A DNA stretch of 64,000 bases, from the NCBI RefSeq assembly GCF_001042675.1, contig NZ_AP012333.1, forward strand, positions 1,736,001-1,800,000, read 5' to 3'. The notes below the pieces were generated by a model that did not search any database, had not been told where the DNA came from, and saw only the letters and a list, made by a program, of their open reading frames with translations. Shown here piece by piece: positions 17,386 to 25,072 of this stretch. A program made the position numbers and the translations under genes. Position 1 is the stretch's first letter; the number at the start of each line of letters is the position of its first letter. This DNA is from Parascardovia denticolens DSM 10105 = JCM 12538. GTDB lineage: Bacteria > Actinomycetota > Actinomycetes > Actinomycetales > Bifidobacteriaceae.

Positions 17386-17438
17386 CGGAGCAGGAGCAGG
17401 GGCGTAGGAAAGAGGACAAACGCACCCATCGCTCATTG

Positions 17439-18224
17439 CTACCGGGGCCGGGCCATGGCGGACTTGCGCGCCCGGGCGGCTAGACGATTGAGCATGGCCA
17501 GCTCCTTCTTCTGACTGGGAGTGCTCGCATCCTCGAATTTCCCATACCGATTCGTTATGGCGGTCTTGATCAGGAAATCGGCGACGGCCGGATTCTTGGG
17601 CAGGAGTGAACCGTGCAGGTAGGTGCCGATCACGTTCTTGTAACGGGCGCCTTCGGTGTGGTCCTGCCCGTTGTTACCGGTACCATCGGCATCCACCCGG
17701 CCCCATGCCTGGGATCCTGGCCCGAGGAAGGTCTGGCCCGAATGGTTCTCGTAGCCGATCACATCGCCGAATTCCTGGGTATGCTCGGTCAGGTTGCCGA
17801 TCATCCGGACTTTCTGCCCGACGGTATGGACGTCCAGGAGGCCGATGCCGGAGATCTTCTCCTCCTCCACGGTCTCGAAATCATGGCCCAGCAGCTGGTA
17901 GAGGCCGCAAATGACCAGGATGGGCACGCCGGCGTCCGCCAGACCACGCAGCATCGGGGCGATCTTCTCCAAGTCCTCGCCCACGGAAATCTGCCCATGG
18001 TCTTGCCCTCCCCCGCCGACCAGGAGATCCGCCCGCTCCGGCCAGGGGTCGCCTACGTTGTACATGTGGACCATCGGCTGGTAACCATAGAGCCGGACCC
18101 GGGTCTCGATGACCTTGAGGTTGCCCAAGTCCCCGTAGATGTTCATATCCTGGGGATAAAGACAAACGATGTCCACCTGCTTGGGGGGCGTCTGTCCCGC
18201 AGGCTCGTTCTTCGCTTCGTTCAC
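17439..18224 (-). CDS. gatD: Lipid II isoglutaminyl synthase, glutaminase subunit GatD
   Basis: 261-aa class I glutamine amidotransferase of the CobB/CobQ-like group. The nucleophile Cys106 lies in ILVICGLYQLLG and the catalytic His204 in GTYLHGSLLPKNP. The conserved YENHSGQT segment is at about 158-165. It releases ammonia from glutamine for MurT, which amidates D-Glu of lipid II to D-isoglutamine at the membrane. Its start overlaps the murT stop by 4 bp. The C-terminal tail is Arg/Ala-rich. Confidence 0.93.
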   Translation of the reverse strand: MNEAKNEPAGQTPPKQVDIVCLYPQDMNIYGDLGNLKVIETRVRLYGYQPMVHMYNVGDPWPERADLLVGGGGQDHGQISVGEDLEKIAPMLRGLADAGVPILVICGLYQLLGHDFETVEEEKISGIGLLDVHTVGQKVRMIGNLTEHTQEFGDVIGYENHSGQTFLGPGSQAWGRVDADGTGNNGQDHTEGARYKNVIGTYLHGSLLPKNPAVADFLIKTAITNRYGKFEDASTPSQKKELAMLNRLAARARKSAMARPR

Positions 18225-19537
18225 AGTCCCACATCCTCCACATCGGTGATTTGCGACAGGACCTGCCGCACGGTCAGCATGGCCGTATAAGTGCAGTAGA
18301 TATGATGCGGCTGCTCCGGCTTGACTTGCAGGAAAGCTTTGACGGCCCGCTCGATGTCCGCATCCACCGCGGCGACCTCCACCTGATCATAAGCCAGGCG
18401 CAAGGCCATGTCGTCGGCCCGGACCCCGGAGACCATCGCTGCCCCTTCCCCGGCCAGACTGCTGAAATCGACGTCCCAGAGCCAGCTCATGTCACGCCCA
18501 TCGGCGTACTGGTCGTTGATGACGATCATGGTCTGGCAGCCAGCCGCCGGGAAGGACTTCAAAGCCAAGCGGAAGCCCATGGGGTTCTTGACCAGGATCA
18601 TCTCCACCGGCGTCTTGCCCACGGTCACGGTCTCCCCGCGACCGAAAGCCGGGGTGACCGCGGCCAGGGCATCAAGCATCCTCTCGGTCCCGATGAAAGT
18701 GTTCCTGGCCTTGTTCACATCCCGCATGACGGCCCGGACCAAGGTCAAAGCGGCAGCCGCGTTGTAGAGGTTGTAGACCCCCTCCAACCGCAAAGTCTTG
18801 CTATACTCCTGGTCGTCGATCAGATAGGTGGACGTATGCCCGTCCACCTTCGTCAAAACGACGTCGCCCAGGACCCCATGGGTGTCCGAGACCCGGACCC
18901 CTTGCGAGGCTTCCTCATGCATGTCGTCATCGGAGGGGAAGAAAGAGACCAAATCATCGGACAGGCCGAAATACTGCTTCTCCGTGGACCAGGGAGCCAA
19001 ACGGGAGAGGCCGGACACGCGGGAATCCTCCCTGTTGAGGACCAGGACCCCGGTCGTGGCGGCGGCCGCCTTGCCTAAAAGCCTGGCGGTGGTGTCGATC
19101 TCGCCGAACCGGTCCAGCTGATCGCGCATGACGTTCAGCAGCAGACAGTACCGGGGCTTGACCTGCTCCACGAAATGGACGGCGTAGGCCTCGTCCAGTT
19201 CCAAAACGGCGATGTCAGCGTCAAGCCGCCCCCTCATATCCACTTGGTCGATGAGGGCGGATACCACCCCTCGGGTGAAATTGGACCCGGTGGGGTTGGT
19301 GAAGACCCTGAGCCCCAAGGCGGACAGCATGGAGGCCACGATGCGGGTGGTCGTGGTCTTCCCGTTCGTGCCCGACACCAGAACGACCCCGTAAGGCAAT
19401 TGCCCCAGGGTCCGGGCCAGGAAGCCTCGGTCGATGGACTCCACCACTTTCCCGGGGAAGGCCGAACCGCCGCCTCTGAGACGGGCTAGGGAACGTATGG
19501 CTTTGCCGACTGCGGGCGTCAGAATTCTCACTGCCAT
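18221..19537 (-). CDS. murT: Lipid II isoglutaminyl synthase, Mur-ligase subunit MurT
   Basis: 438-aa Mur-ligase-family protein. P-loop SGTNGKTTTTR (about 55-65), Mur-ligase middle domain with NVMRDQLDRFGE (about 135-146), and a C-terminal DUF1727-type domain with ADGRDMSWLWDVDF. It activates the D-Glu carboxylate of lipid II with ATP and uses GatD-derived ammonia. Characterised MurT proteins carry a four-Cys zinc ribbon in the central domain; here that region (about 165-235) has no cysteine at all, only three scattered Cys in the whole protein. It is 9 bp from dnaB and overlaps gatD, so dnaB-murT-gatD is probably one operon. Confidence 0.92.
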   Translation of the reverse strand: MAVRILTPAVGKAIRSLARLRGGGSAFPGKVVESIDRGFLARTLGQLPYGVVLVSGTNGKTTTTRIVASMLSALGLRVFTNPTGSNFTRGVVSALIDQVDMRGRLDADIAVLELDEAYAVHFVEQVKPRYCLLLNVMRDQLDRFGEIDTTARLLGKAAAATTGVLVLNREDSRVSGLSRLAPWSTEKQYFGLSDDLVSFFPSDDDMHEEASQGVRVSDTHGVLGDVVLTKVDGHTSTYLIDDQEYSKTLRLEGVYNLYNAAAALTLVRAVMRDVNKARNTFIGTERMLDALAAVTPAFGRGETVTVGKTPVEMILVKNPMGFRLALKSFPAAGCQTMIVINDQYADGRDMSWLWDVDFSSLAGEGAAMVSGVRADDMALRLAYDQVEVAAVDADIERAVKAFLQVKPEQPHHIYCTYTAMLTVRQVLSQITDVEDVGL

Positions 19538-19546
19538 CTTGACCTC

Positions 19547-20965
19547 TCAGACCCCTTGGGCGTAATCGTTGGGCATATCGGCGAACTTGGAGGTCGCCCC
19601 TTGGAATGCCAGGTGGAAGGTATCGGTGGGACCGTTACGGTGCTTGGCCATGATGATGTCCGCCTCGCCCGGCCGGTCCTCTTTGTTGTAGAAATCCGGG
19701 CGGTGGACCAGGAAGACCACATCGGCGTCTTGCTCGATGGACCCGGATTCGCGCAGGTCTGACAGCTGGGGGATCTTGTCCTGCCTCATCTCCGACCCGC
19801 GGTTGAGCTGAGAGAGGGCCACCACGGGCACCTCCAGCTCCTTGGCCAGGAGCTTCAGGGCGCGGGAGAACTCGGACACCTCCTGCTGGCGGGACTCGAC
19901 TTTTTTGCCGGAGCTCATCAGCTGCAGGTAGTCGATGACCACCAGTTTCAGGTCCTCGGTCTGCTTGAGCCGGCGGCATTTGGCCCGAATCTCCATGAGG
20001 GACATGTTCGGGGAATCGTCGATGTACAAAGGGGCGTCGTGCAGGCGGTCGAAAGCGGCGTTGAGGGCCCCCCACCTCTCCGGGGTGATTTCGTCCGGCT
20101 TACGCAGGGCCCCCAAAGGGATGTTGGTTTCGGCGGCCAGGATGCGTTGGGCCAACTCGGTGGAGTTCATCTCCAAAGAGAAGATGACGGTGGTCAGGCC
20201 TTGATGCAAGGCAGCGGAACGGGCGAAGTCCACGCCTAGGGTGGATTTGCCCATGGCCGGGCGGCCGGCGACCACGATCATCTGCCCCGACTGCAGGCCT
20301 TGGGTGAGGGAATCGATGTCCCGGAAACCGGTCTTGACCCCTTGCTGGACGTTTCCCTGCTGGATGTCGTCCAACTGTTTGAGGGTCTCGTCGGCCACAT
20401 CACCGAAAGGCCGGTAATCCTGGCGGACATTGCCCGTCCCCAGCTCGAAGGCCTGGGCTTGGGCCAGGTTGACGATGTCTTCCGCCTCGGACCCGTCCGC
20501 CGAGTAGCCCAGCTGGGTGATCTTGGTCCCGGTCTCGATCACATTGCGCAAGATGGCCTGCTCCCGCACGATGTTGGCGTAGAAGGAGGCGTTGGCGGCC
20601 GTGGGGACCGACTCCACCAGGCTATGCACGTATTCGGAGCCGCCCACTTTTTCGATCCCCCCGTTGCGGGTCAGCTCGTTCACCGTCATGATGACGTCCG
20701 TCGGCTGTGAGGCGCTGTATAGGTCCAGGATGGTGTCGTAGACCATCTGATTCTGCGGCTCGTAGAAATCGTCGGACTTGATCATTTCGCTGACTTCGCC
20801 CACGGCTTCCTTGCTCATGAGCATGCCGCCCAGAACGGCTTTTTCCGCCTCGGAATCATGGGGCGGCACACGGTCATAGAGAGAGCGGCCGGTCTGGGTC
20901 TGGCCGCCGCCCGCCGGCGCAGAGGAGGCGCCTGAGGCATAAGGATAGGTCTGATTCTGAGGCAT
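19547..20965 (-). CDS. dnaB: Replicative DNA helicase DnaB
   Basis: 472-aa hexameric helicase that unwinds DNA at the fork. The N-terminal primase-interacting domain begins PPHDSEAEKAVLGGMLMS, a linker follows, and the RecA-like domain has Walker A AGRPAMGKST (about 237). It also has the Walker B region LKLVVIDYLQLM and ALSQLNRGSEMRQDK, with the arginine-finger region RESGSIEQDADVV. The N-terminus has a Gly/Ala/Gln-rich extension of about 35 residues. No intein is present. DnaA-box-like sites lie 80-170 bp upstream of its start. Confidence 0.96.
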   Translation of the reverse strand: MPQNQTYPYASGASSAPAGGGQTQTGRSLYDRVPPHDSEAEKAVLGGMLMSKEAVGEVSEMIKSDDFYEPQNQMVYDTILDLYSASQPTDVIMTVNELTRNGGIEKVGGSEYVHSLVESVPTAANASFYANIVREQAILRNVIETGTKITQLGYSADGSEAEDIVNLAQAQAFELGTGNVRQDYRPFGDVADETLKQLDDIQQGNVQQGVKTGFRDIDSLTQGLQSGQMIVVAGRPAMGKSTLGVDFARSAALHQGLTTVIFSLEMNSTELAQRILAAETNIPLGALRKPDEITPERWGALNAAFDRLHDAPLYIDDSPNMSLMEIRAKCRRLKQTEDLKLVVIDYLQLMSSGKKVESRQQEVSEFSRALKLLAKELEVPVVALSQLNRGSEMRQDKIPQLSDLRESGSIEQDADVVFLVHRPDFYNKEDRPGEADIIMAKHRNGPTDTFHLAFQGATSKFADMPNDYAQGV

Positions 20966-21043
20966 ATTCCTATTGTAAATGGCACCGGCTATGTGGACGG
21001 TGACGCTAAGGAGGCGAGTCTCCCTTGGCCCTGTGGAAAAACA

Positions 21044-21136
21044 CCTGGATAACTTTTTGACTTATCCACATTCTAAGCGTGTCCTTGTGCACGGAAGAAA
21101 GACTTATCCACATTTCGTGGATAAGTAAGTGGATAA
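21044..21136. promoter_or_regulatory. DnaA-box cluster upstream of dnaB
   Basis: Consensus boxes TTATCCACA at 21062-21070 and 21104-21112. One-mismatch boxes lie on the opposite strand at 21116-21124 (CGTGGATAA) and 21128-21136 (AGTGGATAA), and a weaker one is at 21044-21052. The second and third form a perfect 10-bp dyad ACTTATCCAC / GTGGATAAGT with a 5-nt spacer (21102-21126). TGTGCACG occurs at 21086 and 21139. This is a candidate DnaA-responsive control region for dnaB or a DnaA-titration site. Confidence 0.75.
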
Positions 21137-21601
21137 CCTGTGCACGACACGGTTCGACTATGGAGGAAGTGAAAAAGTCGGCGAAAATTTGTCCAGAGTT
21201 TTTGCATTCGCATTCAGAGCGAAATCCATAATCAGAGCAAATCCATAAGGGAAACCAAGGAAACCCCTCTCCCCCAAGAAATCTCCTAGGGGAAGACCGA
21301 AGGAAAGACCTCCAGGAAGGACCCGCGGCGTATAAGAAGCCCCGAAAGACAAATTTCCTTAAAATATCCTTCCGAATATCCTTATAACATCTTTCCTTAC
21401 AACATCTTTCCAGAGGCGATCGCGTATATTCAAAAAGAGGATTTCGAGTACTGGAACGGCCATCAAGGCAAGGTTAGCGACGTCATTAGAATGAAAAAGA
21501 CACAAGCATCCCGGGGCTTTGGGCCTGGAACGGCCGGCTGAACAATCGCGGAGGAGCCGCGAAAGCCGGTAGACGGGCAACCTCGGCCATGCGAAGGGAG
21601 C
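21137..21601. other. Non-coding spacer before ppc
   Basis: No coding frame is supported. The first part (21175-21260) is AT-richer than average. Around 21360-21413 short repeats occur (AATATCCTT twice, ACATCTTTCC twice). The ppc promoter and the rest of the dnaB control region must lie here, but I cannot define a -35/-10 pair with confidence. Confidence 0.5.
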
Positions 21602-24439
21602 ATGATGACTGAAGCATCGCAAACATCACCGATATCATCAACATCACCGATTCCACCGACGGGGCAAGGGGCGCAGCGGCCCTGGGAAGAGCCGGAGGAA
21701 GCGGGGGACACCCGCCAGTTCATCGCCTTCAACGCCCGGCAGGTCGGGGAAGAAACCGCCCTGCCGCCGGCCTTGCGGACGGACATGGACCTGGTACTCC
21801 AGATCCTGAGGAAAATCCTGGGAGAATACAATCCGGAGATCCTGGCGAAATTCGACTCTTTGCGTGAAGACGTGATCGTGGCCAGCCAGGAACAATTCCA
21901 TAAGGACGGGGAAGGCTCCGACTTCCATACAGCGGCGAAACGCAGTCTGGACGAGGTCGTCGGCCTGATTGACGATATCTCCATGGACGACGCCCAGGCC
22001 TTGGCCCGCGCCTTCGGAACCTACTTCCATCTGGCCAACCTCTGCGAAGAGAACTACCGCATGTCCGTCCTCCTGGAAAGGGAGAACCAGGTGGACACGA
22101 CCGCTTCCGTGGACCCGCTCAACGCCATCTCCGTGGCCTATAAACAGCTGATCGACGAAGTCGGCCCTGCCGGGGCTCAGGAACTGCTGGAAAAGCTGGA
22201 ATTCCACCCGGTCTTTACCGCTCACCCCACCGAAGCCAGGCGCAAGGCCGTGGAAGGGAAGATCCGTCGCATCGCCAACCTCCTGGCCATCCGCAAACAC
22301 CAGGGTGGGTCTCTCCTGACCGAAACGGACCGTCAGCTTTACCAGGAGATCGACTCCCTCTACCGCACCTCCCCCATCGCCTTCAAGAAGCCGACCCCGG
22401 TGGAGGAAGCGGACACCATCCTCGACATCTTCGACAATACGCTTTTCACCATGATCCCCCGGGTCTACCGGCGCTTCGACAACTGGATCCTGGGCAAGAA
22501 GGCGGGCACGGTACCCCCGGTCTGCCCGGCCTTCTTCCACCCCGGCAGTTGGATCGGCTCCGACCGCGACGGCAACCCCAACGTGACCGCCAAAGTCAGC
22601 CGGAAAGTGGCCCTCAAGTTCTACAACCACATGCTGGAGACCCTGGCCCGGGCCACGCACGCCGTCGGCCGCAACCTGACCCTAGGCTCCCGGACCACCC
22701 CCGCCAACGAAGAGCTCAAAGCCCTCTGGAGCCGGCAAAAGGAGCTGAGCGAAAAGCTGACCGGCCAGGCCGAGATCCTCTCCACCAAAGAACCCCATCG
22801 GGCCTGCCTTTTCGTCATGTCCGACCGGCTTCGGGCCACCCGCGACCGCAACGCCGACCTCATGTACTCCTCATCCGAAGAGTTCCTGGCCGACCTGCGC
22901 ATCGTGCAGAAGTCCCTGGCCGAAGCCGGGGCCGTCCGCAGCGCTTACGGCCCCGTCCAGGACCTAATCTGGCAGGTGGAGACCTTCGGCTTCCACATGG
23001 TCCAGATGGAGTTCCGCCAGCATTCCCTGGTCCATGCCCGCGCCTTGGACGACATCCGCGAACACGGCCTCCACGGGGAACGCGGGCCCCTGGCCCCCAT
23101 GACCCAGGAGGTCCTCAGCACCTTCCGCGCCATCGGAGCCATCCAGAAGCACAACGGCCGCCAGGCGGCGGGCCGTTATCTGATCTCTTTCTGCAAAAGC
23201 GCCCAGCACGTGAGGGACGTCTACGAGCTCAACCGGCTCGCTTTCGCCGACCCTAAAGACGCCCCCGTCCTGGATGTGATCCCCCTCTTCGAGCAGCTGG
23301 AGGACCTGGAGAATTCCGTTTCCACCCTAGACGAAATCATCAAGATACCCGAAGTGAAGAACCGGCTCAAGCAGACCGGCAACCGGATGGAAGTCATGCT
23401 GGGCTACTCTGATTCGTCCAAAGACGCCGGACCCACCTCCGCAACCCTGGCCCTGCATCGGGCCCAAGGCCGTATCGCCGACTGGGCCAAGCGGCATGAG
23501 ATCGACCTGACCCTTTTCCACGGCCGAGGCGGGGCCGTCGGTCGAGGAGGCGGCCCCGCCAACAGGGCGGTCCTGGCCCAACCGGTCGGCTCAGTCAACT
23601 GCCGCTTCAAGGTGACCGAACAAGGCGAAGTGATTTTCGCCCGCTACGGGAACCCAGTCCTCGCCGCCCGCCACGTGGAGGCCATCGCGTCGGCCATCCT
23701 GCTCCAGTCGGCCCCCAGCGTGGAGAAGATCAACACGGACATGACCGCCAAATACCAGCATATGGCGGACGCTTTGGACCTGGCCTCCCGGGAGAAATAC
23801 GTGAGCCTGCTCACCGCCCCCGATTTCGCCCCCTGGTTCTCCGTGGTCACGCCTTTGACCGAGATCGGCCTCCTGCCCATCGGCTCCCGGCCGGCCAAGC
23901 GCGGGCTGGGCGCCCAATCCTTGGACGACCTGCGGACCATCCCTTGGGTCTTCTCCTGGGCCCAGGCCCGCATCAACCTGGCTGCCTGGTATGGGCTGGG
24001 CACCGCCTGCGAGAAGTTCGCCGACTTGGGGCAGCTGCAGGCCGCCTACCGCGAATGGCCCCTGTTCACCACCTTCATCGACAACATCGAGATGTCTTTG
24101 GCCAAGACCGACGAACGGATCGCCCGCATGTACCTGAGCCTGGGCGACCGGGACGACCTCAGCGCGGCGGTTTTGGACGAGATGGCCCTGACCCGCCGAT
24201 GGGTCCTGCAGATCGTCGGCGACGACTGGCCTCTGGAACATCGGCACATTCTGGGGCAGGCCATCCGTATCCGGTCGCCTTATGTGGACGCCCTGTCCAT
24301 CACCCAAGTGAGGGCACTGGGCTCCCTGCGGCGGCGGACGGACAAGGCCGAACTGAGCGAATCCCAGACCGCCGATTACATCTACCTGATTCTGTGCACC
24401 GTGTCCGGCGTCGCCGCCGGCCTGCAGAACACGGGCTGA
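21602..24439 (+). CDS. ppc: Phosphoenolpyruvate carboxylase
   Basis: 945-aa enzyme making oxaloacetate from PEP and bicarbonate, the anaplerotic step in bifidobacteria. Catalytic signatures: FTAHPTEARRK (His near 208), GSWIGSDRDGNPNVT (about 317-331), the glycine loop FHGRGGAVGRGGGP (about 638-651), and the C-terminal QNTG (942-945). Length is slightly above average because of a Ser/Thr/Pro N-terminal stretch. Two adjacent ATGs (21602, 21605) follow AAGGGAG. A small palindromic repeat begins 12 bp after the stop. Confidence 0.96.
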   Translation: MMTEASQTSPISSTSPIPPTGQGAQRPWEEPEEAGDTRQFIAFNARQVGEETALPPALRTDMDLVLQILRKILGEYNPEILAKFDSLREDVIVASQEQFHKDGEGSDFHTAAKRSLDEVVGLIDDISMDDAQALARAFGTYFHLANLCEENYRMSVLLERENQVDTTASVDPLNAISVAYKQLIDEVGPAGAQELLEKLEFHPVFTAHPTEARRKAVEGKIRRIANLLAIRKHQGGSLLTETDRQLYQEIDSLYRTSPIAFKKPTPVEEADTILDIFDNTLFTMIPRVYRRFDNWILGKKAGTVPPVCPAFFHPGSWIGSDRDGNPNVTAKVSRKVALKFYNHMLETLARATHAVGRNLTLGSRTTPANEELKALWSRQKELSEKLTGQAEILSTKEPHRACLFVMSDRLRATRDRNADLMYSSSEEFLADLRIVQKSLAEAGAVRSAYGPVQDLIWQVETFGFHMVQMEFRQHSLVHARALDDIREHGLHGERGPLAPMTQEVLSTFRAIGAIQKHNGRQAAGRYLISFCKSAQHVRDVYELNRLAFADPKDAPVLDVIPLFEQLEDLENSVSTLDEIIKIPEVKNRLKQTGNRMEVMLGYSDSSKDAGPTSATLALHRAQGRIADWAKRHEIDLTLFHGRGGAVGRGGGPANRAVLAQPVGSVNCRFKVTEQGEVIFARYGNPVLAARHVEAIASAILLQSAPSVEKINTDMTAKYQHMADALDLASREKYVSLLTAPDFAPWFSVVTPLTEIGLLPIGSRPAKRGLGAQSLDDLRTIPWVFSWAQARINLAAWYGLGTACEKFADLGQLQAAYREWPLFTTFIDNIEMSLAKTDERIARMYLSLGDRDDLSAAVLDEMALTRRWVLQIVGDDWPLEHRHILGQAIRIRSPYVDALSITQVRALGSLRRRTDKAELSESQTADYIYLILCTVSGVAAGLQNTG

Positions 24440-24450
24440 TACTTCCACCG

Positions 24451-24532
24451 AAGTGGCACTAAACGCAAGTATAAAATGAGAAACGGCGGAATTAAGCCGA
24501 TTTTGATTTGGTACTTACGTTTAGTGCCACTT
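24451..24532. repeat. 82-bp palindromic repeat element, copy 1
   Basis: 21-bp inverted ends with one mismatch (24451-24471 and 24512-24532), with outer 15 bp AAGTGGCACTAAACG and its exact complement. A smaller dyad CGGC/GCCG lies inside. Related in layout and sequence to 34314-34387: both contain TTAAGCC near the centre, a GTAC before the right arm, and end TTAGTGCCAC or TTAGTCCAC. It fills the ppc-dtd gap and may also affect termination. Confidence 0.75.
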
Positions 24533-24547
24533 TATCTCTCAATCATC

Positions 24548-25042
24548 ATGCGTATCATCATCCAAAAAGTCAGCCAAGCCGAGGTCGTCAACCATGACGA
24601 GCCGGAAATCCCGGCTCGGGCGATCGGGCCCGGTCTCCTGCTCCTGGTCGCCGTCCAAGACAGCGACGGCGACCGGGAAATCGCTTGGGCCGCGCGGAAA
24701 ATCGCCCAAATGCGGATCTTCGAAGACCCGGCCGGCAAGATGAATCTCAGCTTCCTGGACGTGAGGGGGAAGAACGTGAAAGGGGAGGTCCTTTCTGTGT
24801 CCCAATTCACCCTTTACGCGGATATACGAAAGGGGAACCGGCCGAGTTTCGTCGGCGCAGGAGACCCCGGCCACGCCCGGGCGATCTGGGAGCGTCTTAA
24901 TCGGACCCTAAGCGACGATTACGACCTCCCGGTAACGACCGGTTGGTTCGGGGCCCGCATGAGGGTCAGTCTGACCAATGATGGACCGGTCACCATCATC
25001 CTCGACACCGACCAGATGCCGGGGAAGACCCGAAAGGGCTGA
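24548..25042 (+). CDS. dtd: D-aminoacyl-tRNA deacylase
   Basis: 164-aa DTD enzyme that hydrolyses D-amino acids (and Gly) from mischarged tRNA. Start MRIIIQKVSQAEV is typical of the family. The two active-site motifs are SQFTLYAD (about 84-91) and NDGPVTIILDT (about 145-155). I use the ATG at 24548; an upstream ATG would encode residues that come from the palindromic repeat. No strong ribosome site is visible. Confidence 0.93.
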   Translation: MRIIIQKVSQAEVVNHDEPEIPARAIGPGLLLLVAVQDSDGDREIAWAARKIAQMRIFEDPAGKMNLSFLDVRGKNVKGEVLSVSQFTLYADIRKGNRPSFVGAGDPGHARAIWERLNRTLSDDYDLPVTTGWFGARMRVSLTNDGPVTIILDTDQMPGKTRKG

Positions 25043-25072
25043 GCCTCCTTATTCGGCTAAGGCCTTTCCCCG

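Noticed and set aside
20966-21601. Chromosomal replication origin
   Set aside because: DnaA boxes and some AT-rich sequence are present, but no dnaA, dnaN, recF or rpmH is in the window. A dnaB control or DnaA-titration role is simpler.
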